Below, piece after piece: positions 60,380-64,000 of a DNA stretch of 64,000 bases (position 1 is the first letter of the stretch; each line of letters begins with the position of its first letter). The stretch lies in contig JAHAZA010000097.1 of the NCBI GenBank assembly GCA_018385415.1, positions 9,684 to 73,683 of the forward strand, in the 5' to 3' direction. Under the pieces are notes generated by a model that saw only the letters and a program-made list of their open reading frames with translations, searched no databases and was not told where the DNA came from. Made by a program: the position numbers and the translations under genes. Origin of the DNA: Treponema sp. GTDB taxonomy: Bacteria > Spirochaetota > Spirochaetia > Treponematales > Treponemataceae.

Positions 60380-61174
60380 ATGGTTGATTTTGCTTTCCTC
60401 GATTCCGGTACAGGAGGAATCCCGTATTTAACATATCTTCTCGAAAAAAATCCTGCTGCATCCTGCGTATACATTGGGGATACTGCAAACTTTCCTTATG
60501 GTGAAAAAACTCATGAAGAAATTGTAAAATGCGTTCTTTCGATTACTGATAGAATTATTAAATCATTTAATCCTCGTATCATTGTAATTGCCTGTAATAC
60601 AATGAGTGTAAATACACTTGATGTTCTGCGCGAAGTATTCCCTGATACACAATTTGTTGGAACAGTTCCTGCAATAAAACTTGCAGCATCTGTTTCTAAA
60701 AAACGAAGAATTGGTCTTATGGCAACAAAGGCGACTGTAGAAAACCCTTACAATATTGATCTTAAAAATCATTTTGCTGCTGACTGTGAACTTATTCTTC
60801 GATCTGATGCTGAACTGATTTCTTTTATTGAAAGAGAATCCTTTACTGCAACAAAAGAGGAATGTGTTAAAGCTGTTTTACCTGCAGTTAATTTTTTTAA
60901 GGAAAAAGGCTGTGATGCTATGATTCTTGGCTGTACACATTTTCTAAATCTTCGTGATTTGATTCAGGAAGTTGCCGGCGATGAATTGAAAGTTGTTGAT
61001 TCAAAAGAAGGTGTAGTTAAACGCGCTTTATCAATTTTGAATTCATTACCAGATCATAAAGTGGAGAAGGGTAAACCAAAACTCTTTGTGACCTGGCTTT
61101 CTGAAAAAGAAAAATCTGAATATGATGTAATTTGTTCAAGATATAATCTTGAATGGGGTGGAATGCTTAATTAA
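60380..61174 (+). CDS. murI: Glutamate racemase
   Basis: Makes D-glutamate for peptidoglycan. 264 residues: FLDSGTGGIPYLTYL, the first catalytic Cys in VIACNTMSVNTLD (near residue 73), and the second in MILGCTHFLNL (near 183). YIGDTANFPYGEKTHEEI also fits the family. The ribosome site is weak (GGTTGGAAA). Monocistronic between divergent and convergent neighbours. Confidence 0.95.
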   Translation: MVDFAFLDSGTGGIPYLTYLLEKNPAASCVYIGDTANFPYGEKTHEEIVKCVLSITDRIIKSFNPRIIVIACNTMSVNTLDVLREVFPDTQFVGTVPAIKLAASVSKKRRIGLMATKATVENPYNIDLKNHFAADCELILRSDAELISFIERESFTATKEECVKAVLPAVNFFKEKGCDAMILGCTHFLNLRDLIQEVAGDELKVVDSKEGVVKRALSILNSLPDHKVEKGKPKLFVTWLSEKEKSEYDVICSRYNLEWGGMLN

Positions 61175-61219
61175 CTTTTTCTTGATTTCTTATTTTCTTT
61201 AAATAAGGCTTTAAATTAA

Positions 61220-62428
61220 TTACAGAGAAGCTTCAAGACGTTTACGAATTTCAGCAATGTATTCCCAAGAGTTCAAAACTGCCTTTGCTTTTGGTTCAGC
61301 GATTCTTGCGATATCGCCTGTCATGTAACCGTCTTCAATTGTCTGAAGTGTTGCTTTTTCAAGCTTTTTAGCAAAGTCAACAAGTTCTGGGGTTCCATCA
61401 AGTTCACCGCGTTTTGCAAGAGCTCCTGTCCATGCAAAGATTGTTGCAACTGGGTTAGTAGAAGTTTTTTCACCTTTCTGGTAGCGGTAGTAGTGCTTCT
61501 GAACTGTTCCGTGTGAAGCTTCGTATTCGAAGTTTCCGTCTGGACTTACAAGCACAGATGTCATCATTGCAAGGCTGCCGCATGCTGATGCGATCATATC
61601 TGACATTACATCGCCGTCGTAGTTTTTAGTTGCCCACATGAAGCCGCCTTCAGAACGCATTACACGTGCTACAGCATCGTCAATCAATGTGTAGAAATAT
61701 TCGATTCCTGCTTTTTCAAATTTTTCTTTGTATTCTTCTTCGAAAACTTTTGCAAAGATTGCCTTAAAGTTTCCGTCATAGATTTTAGAAATTGTATCTT
61801 TTGCACCGAACCATACACTGATTTTTCTGTCGAGAGCGTATGTAAAACAGCAGCGTGCAAAGCTTTCGATTGATTTGTCCATGTTGTGGATTCCCTGAAT
61901 GATTCCAGGTCCCTTCATGTCCATGATTGTCTTACGGATTTCTTTTCCGTCAACGCCTGTGAAAACAAGTTCTGCTTTGCCGGCAGTTGGACATTTGATT
62001 TCGCAGTTTTTGTAAACGTCACCGTATGCATGACGGCCAAGAACGATTGGCTTTTTCCAGCAGCTCACTGTTCCGTGAACGTTGTTTACAAAGATTGGTT
62101 CTCTGAATACTGTTCCGTCAAGTTCAGCGCGGATGATTCCGTTTGGTGAAGGAGTCAACTGTTTAAGGTTGTATTCTTCTACGCGAGCCTGGTTTGAAGT
62201 AATAGTAGCGCATTTTACACCAACGTGAAGGCGCTTGATTGCTTCTGCAGAAGCATAAGTAATTTTATCATCTGAATCATCGCGGCTTTTAAGTCCGAGA
62301 TCGAAATATTCAGTCTTCAAATCAACAAAAGGCAATAAAAGTTCATCTTTAATTACCTTCCACAAAACACGAGTCATTTCATCGCCATCGAGCTCAGCGA
62401 TAGCATTTTTCATCTGAATTTTAGCCAT
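61220..62428 (-). CDS. icd: NADP-dependent isocitrate dehydrogenase (eukaryotic-like type)
   Basis: 402 residues. [20 protein letters not shown], substrate serine region [20 protein letters not shown], metal-binding Asp residues ([20 protein letters not shown]), and NADP-binding [18 protein letters not shown] are all present; the type resembles IDH of eukaryotes and some bacteria rather than E. coli Icd. It forms 2-oxoglutarate and NADPH. No other TCA-cycle gene is in this window. No Shine-Dalgarno sequence; TATAAT lies 9 nt before the ATG. Confidence 0.96.
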   Translation of the reverse strand: MAKIQMKNAIAELDGDEMTRVLWKVIKDELLLPFVDLKTEYFDLGLKSRDDSDDKITYASAEAIKRLHVGVKCATITSNQARVEEYNLKQLTPSPNGIIRAELDGTVFREPIFVNNVHGTVSCWKKPIVLGRHAYGDVYKNCEIKCPTAGKAELVFTGVDGKEIRKTIMDMKGPGIIQGIHNMDKSIESFARCCFTYALDRKISVWFGAKDTISKIYDGNFKAIFAKVFEEEYKEKFEKAGIEYFYTLIDDAVARVMRSEGGFMWATKNYDGDVMSDMIASACGSLAMMTSVLVSPDGNFEYEASHGTVQKHYYRYQKGEKTSTNPVATIFAWTGALAKRGELDGTPELVDFAKKLEKATLQTIEDGYMTGDIARIAEPKAKAVLNSWEYIAEIRKRLEASL

Positions 62429-62437
62429 AATGAAATT

Positions 62438-62443
62438 ATTATA
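62438..62443 (-). promoter_or_regulatory. -10 box of icd (leaderless class)
   Basis: TATAAT on the minus strand, 9 nt before the ATG. The -35 at 17 bp (TTCCAT) is poor. Confidence 0.45.
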
Positions 62444-62513
62444 CTGAATTAAAGATTGTTATGGAAGAAGATAAGATTGTAAAAAACAGAACTGCTTTTT
62501 GAATAATTAAATA

Positions 62514-62560
62514 AACAAAGCTGTCTTAGAGTTCTTTTTTATTTCTAAGACAGCTTTGTT
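62514..62560 (-). terminator. Terminator hairpin between the outer membrane protein gene and icd
   Basis: A perfect 17-bp stem (AACAAAGCTGTCTTAGA / TCTAAGACAGCTTTGTT) with a 13-nt loop. On the minus strand it is followed by a T-rich tract (TTTATTTAATT). It starts 8 bp after the stop of the upstream gene and insulates icd. Confidence 0.8.
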
Positions 62561-62567
62561 ATATATT

Positions 62568-63785
62568 CTAGAAAGTTTTTTTATAACCGATTTTTGCCTG
62601 GAAACTGAAGTGAAGGTTATTGACTATATCAAGACCACCTAACTGTCCCATAAGCTCCATTTCTCCGTCGGCTACAGGAATAGAAACAAAAGGTGTAAGG
62701 TACACATTTATTTTTGGAATTGTTGCAAACGCAGTTGTTGAAATAACATCAGCTAAGGACTGGTCAGAAAGAGAACCGATGATATAAGTTCCCATTGTCA
62801 TGTTGTTGTTCTTAACTGGAATTGTATCAGAATATAAAGAAAGAACTACGCCTAAAGTATCCTGCAAATAGAACATGTCTTTTATTGTTTCTTTGTGCAG
62901 ACTGTAAGCTGTAACTCTTGTTTTAAATTCTTTTGAATAGATTCTTGCTTCTACCAGGAGAGACAGATCGTCAATTCCTTCAAATGAAGAAGGTGAGGAA
63001 CCTTTGATAAGTTCCAGATTCTGAATGCCAGCCTGAATAAACAGTGAATGTGTGTAACGGTTTCCTAAAAGAAGACTTACTCCACCATGAGCATAAAGGG
63101 TATCAATCAGAAGAAGAATTTCTGTTCCTGTTCCCTGATTCTGAATTGGAACTCCCAGACCTCCACATAAGTCGATTGTTAATAATTTTGTAATCCATGC
63201 TGTTCTAATGTCCAGGTTGATCTTGAAAATTTTAGCTGAAGTTTCATTTACATAAAAATTAAACCCCAGAACCCCAGGTGCATCTGCAAAATTCATGATA
63301 TATGAAAAACCTGTTCCGTAGTTATCATATAGAGGAATTCCTGTAGAAAGGGTTGTGGCATTTCTGGTTACCATCGAGGTAAATGGTTCAATGCCGAACT
63401 GTCTTTGAAGAAATTCGTCCTGGCCTACAACTTCATAGGTACCAAAGTAAAATCCGAAATAATTTTTAATTGCGTTGCCACTTTTGGTAAGAACCAGTGA
63501 AACTTCGTTCATTTTTAATGTAGCGTCCTGACCTGTAAAAAGGTTTCCGCCAATCAGGTTTTTTGAAGCAAGTCCTAAATTCGCTCTGAAAATTCCCCAT
63601 GAGCCCAGATTTAACTGGGCTGCTGCAAAAGCATTAAAAGGAATTGTGAAATCCGGATTGTCACCTGTAATTCCCGAAATTCCTGTAGAACCGCCGGCCA
63701 TTCCGCTGAAGTTAACATCGGCGAAGGAAATTCCTGCGAGAAGCAAAATGGAAAGAATAAATCCGGTAATCTTAAATTTCTTCAT
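62568..63785 (-). CDS. Large outer membrane beta-barrel protein
   Basis: 405 residues. Signal peptide (MKKFKITGFILSILLLAGIS) cut after SFA; many amphipathic strands with Gly/Asn turns (YFGFYFGTYEVVGQDEFL; GFSYIMNFADAPGVLGFNF) and a C-terminal Phe (AKIGYKKTF). AAGGA lies before the ATG. It is compatible with a porin-like barrel of ~16 strands; family not identified. Confidence 0.8.
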   Translation of the reverse strand: MKKFKITGFILSILLLAGISFADVNFSGMAGGSTGISGITGDNPDFTIPFNAFAAAQLNLGSWGIFRANLGLASKNLIGGNLFTGQDATLKMNEVSLVLTKSGNAIKNYFGFYFGTYEVVGQDEFLQRQFGIEPFTSMVTRNATTLSTGIPLYDNYGTGFSYIMNFADAPGVLGFNFYVNETSAKIFKINLDIRTAWITKLLTIDLCGGLGVPIQNQGTGTEILLLIDTLYAHGGVSLLLGNRYTHSLFIQAGIQNLELIKGSSPSSFEGIDDLSLLVEARIYSKEFKTRVTAYSLHKETIKDMFYLQDTLGVVLSLYSDTIPVKNNNMTMGTYIIGSLSDQSLADVISTTAFATIPKINVYLTPFVSIPVADGEMELMGQLGGLDIVNNLHFSFQAKIGYKKTF

Positions 63786-63976
63786 AAAATAAGTCCTTTA
63801 TTTTCATTTTTTATTTTATCTGTATGTATATGGAAGAAAATACAGGTAAATGATTTTTTTTGACACTATTACTTTTAAATTATCGGTTCGAATTGAAGTT
63901 TACATTAATTTTTAGCTAAATTTTTTTTCATTTTTTTTTACTTGACTTATAACATAGAAAGTATAAATATTATGAT

Positions 63977-64000
63977 ATGAGTGATTATCTGGATATTAAC
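63977..64000 (+). CDS. Start of a plus-strand gene leaving the window
   Basis: ATG at 63977 opens a frame (MSDYLDIN) that runs off the right edge. A TATAAA box lies 9 nt upstream, as in the leaderless class, and TTGACT lies 14 bp before that box, a short spacing. No function can be given. The 191 bp before it are AT-rich with no other feature. Confidence 0.35.

Noticed and set aside
63885..63900. tRNA T-loop-like GGTTCGAATT
   Set aside because: No acceptor, D or anticodon stems can be built around it.

Overview
The window is a stretch of spirochaete chromosome, most likely a host-associated Treponema. It is AT-rich and densely coded on both strands. It carries several spirochaete traits: a class I (archaeal-type) lysyl-tRNA synthetase, a GreA of about 900 residues with a TPR-like front half, a CarD regulator next to a fused ispDF, flagellar fliS with a flgN-like gene, and an oxaloacetate decarboxylase operon. 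Nearly everything is core gene content. There is no prophage, no CRISPR array, no rRNA and no tRNA that I can see. The accessory part is limited to a toxin-antitoxin pair, a truncated XRE regulator, a small orphan ORF, a shrunken IS3-family element and some hairpin or tandem repeats.

Layout. 0-14 kb: the end of a coiled-coil protein; carD-ispDF divergent from a DEAD-box helicase; ilvB-(histidine-kinase-like ATPase/cNMP protein)-rqcH; then an outer membrane protein, a lipoprotein, a RarA fusion and adk, all on the minus strand. 14-23 kb: folD-miaB-LapA-like-SPOR protein; a convergent AI-2E permease; lptCA-like and lptB; rny. 23-29 kb: a repeat-rich intergenic region, lysS, flgN-like/fliS divergent from ftsH. 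28-35 kb: lolA-rodZ-rimO-pcrA, then an alternative sigma-70-family factor behind a canonical sigma-54 promoter. 35-45 kb: dnaE-yggT-recG (minus), the PIN/XRE toxin-antitoxin pair, thrS. 45-51 kb: a beta-barrel protein and a lipoprotein (minus), oadG-oadA-oadB (plus). 51-64 kb: the IS remnant, TPR protein-greA (minus), thrA and ilvN (plus), a pentapeptide/metallo-beta-lactamase-fold/unknown cluster (minus), murI, icd, an outer membrane protein, and the first codons of a gene leaving the window.

Main observations. (1) A sigma factor gene has a textbook -24/-12 sigma-54 promoter with an upstream inverted repeat, suggesting an RpoN-to-alternative-sigma cascade like that of Borrelia. (2) Many genes that begin transcription units have a sigma-70 -10 box only 6-14 nt before an ATG and no Shine-Dalgarno sequence (carD, the DEAD helicase, lptCA, lysS, lolA, dnaE, the antitoxin, the TPR gene, the pentapeptide gene, icd). 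Others have a Shine-Dalgarno sequence and a -10 box at least 39 nt upstream. This two-class pattern suggests widespread leaderless mRNAs. (3) IS3-like terminal sequences recur as transcription terminators behind unrelated genes. (4) Several housekeeping proteins have unusual architecture: RarA with a methyltransferase-like tail, GreA with TPR-like and Tudor-like parts, and OadA with two biotin domains. All calls come from reading the sequence; no database search was run.
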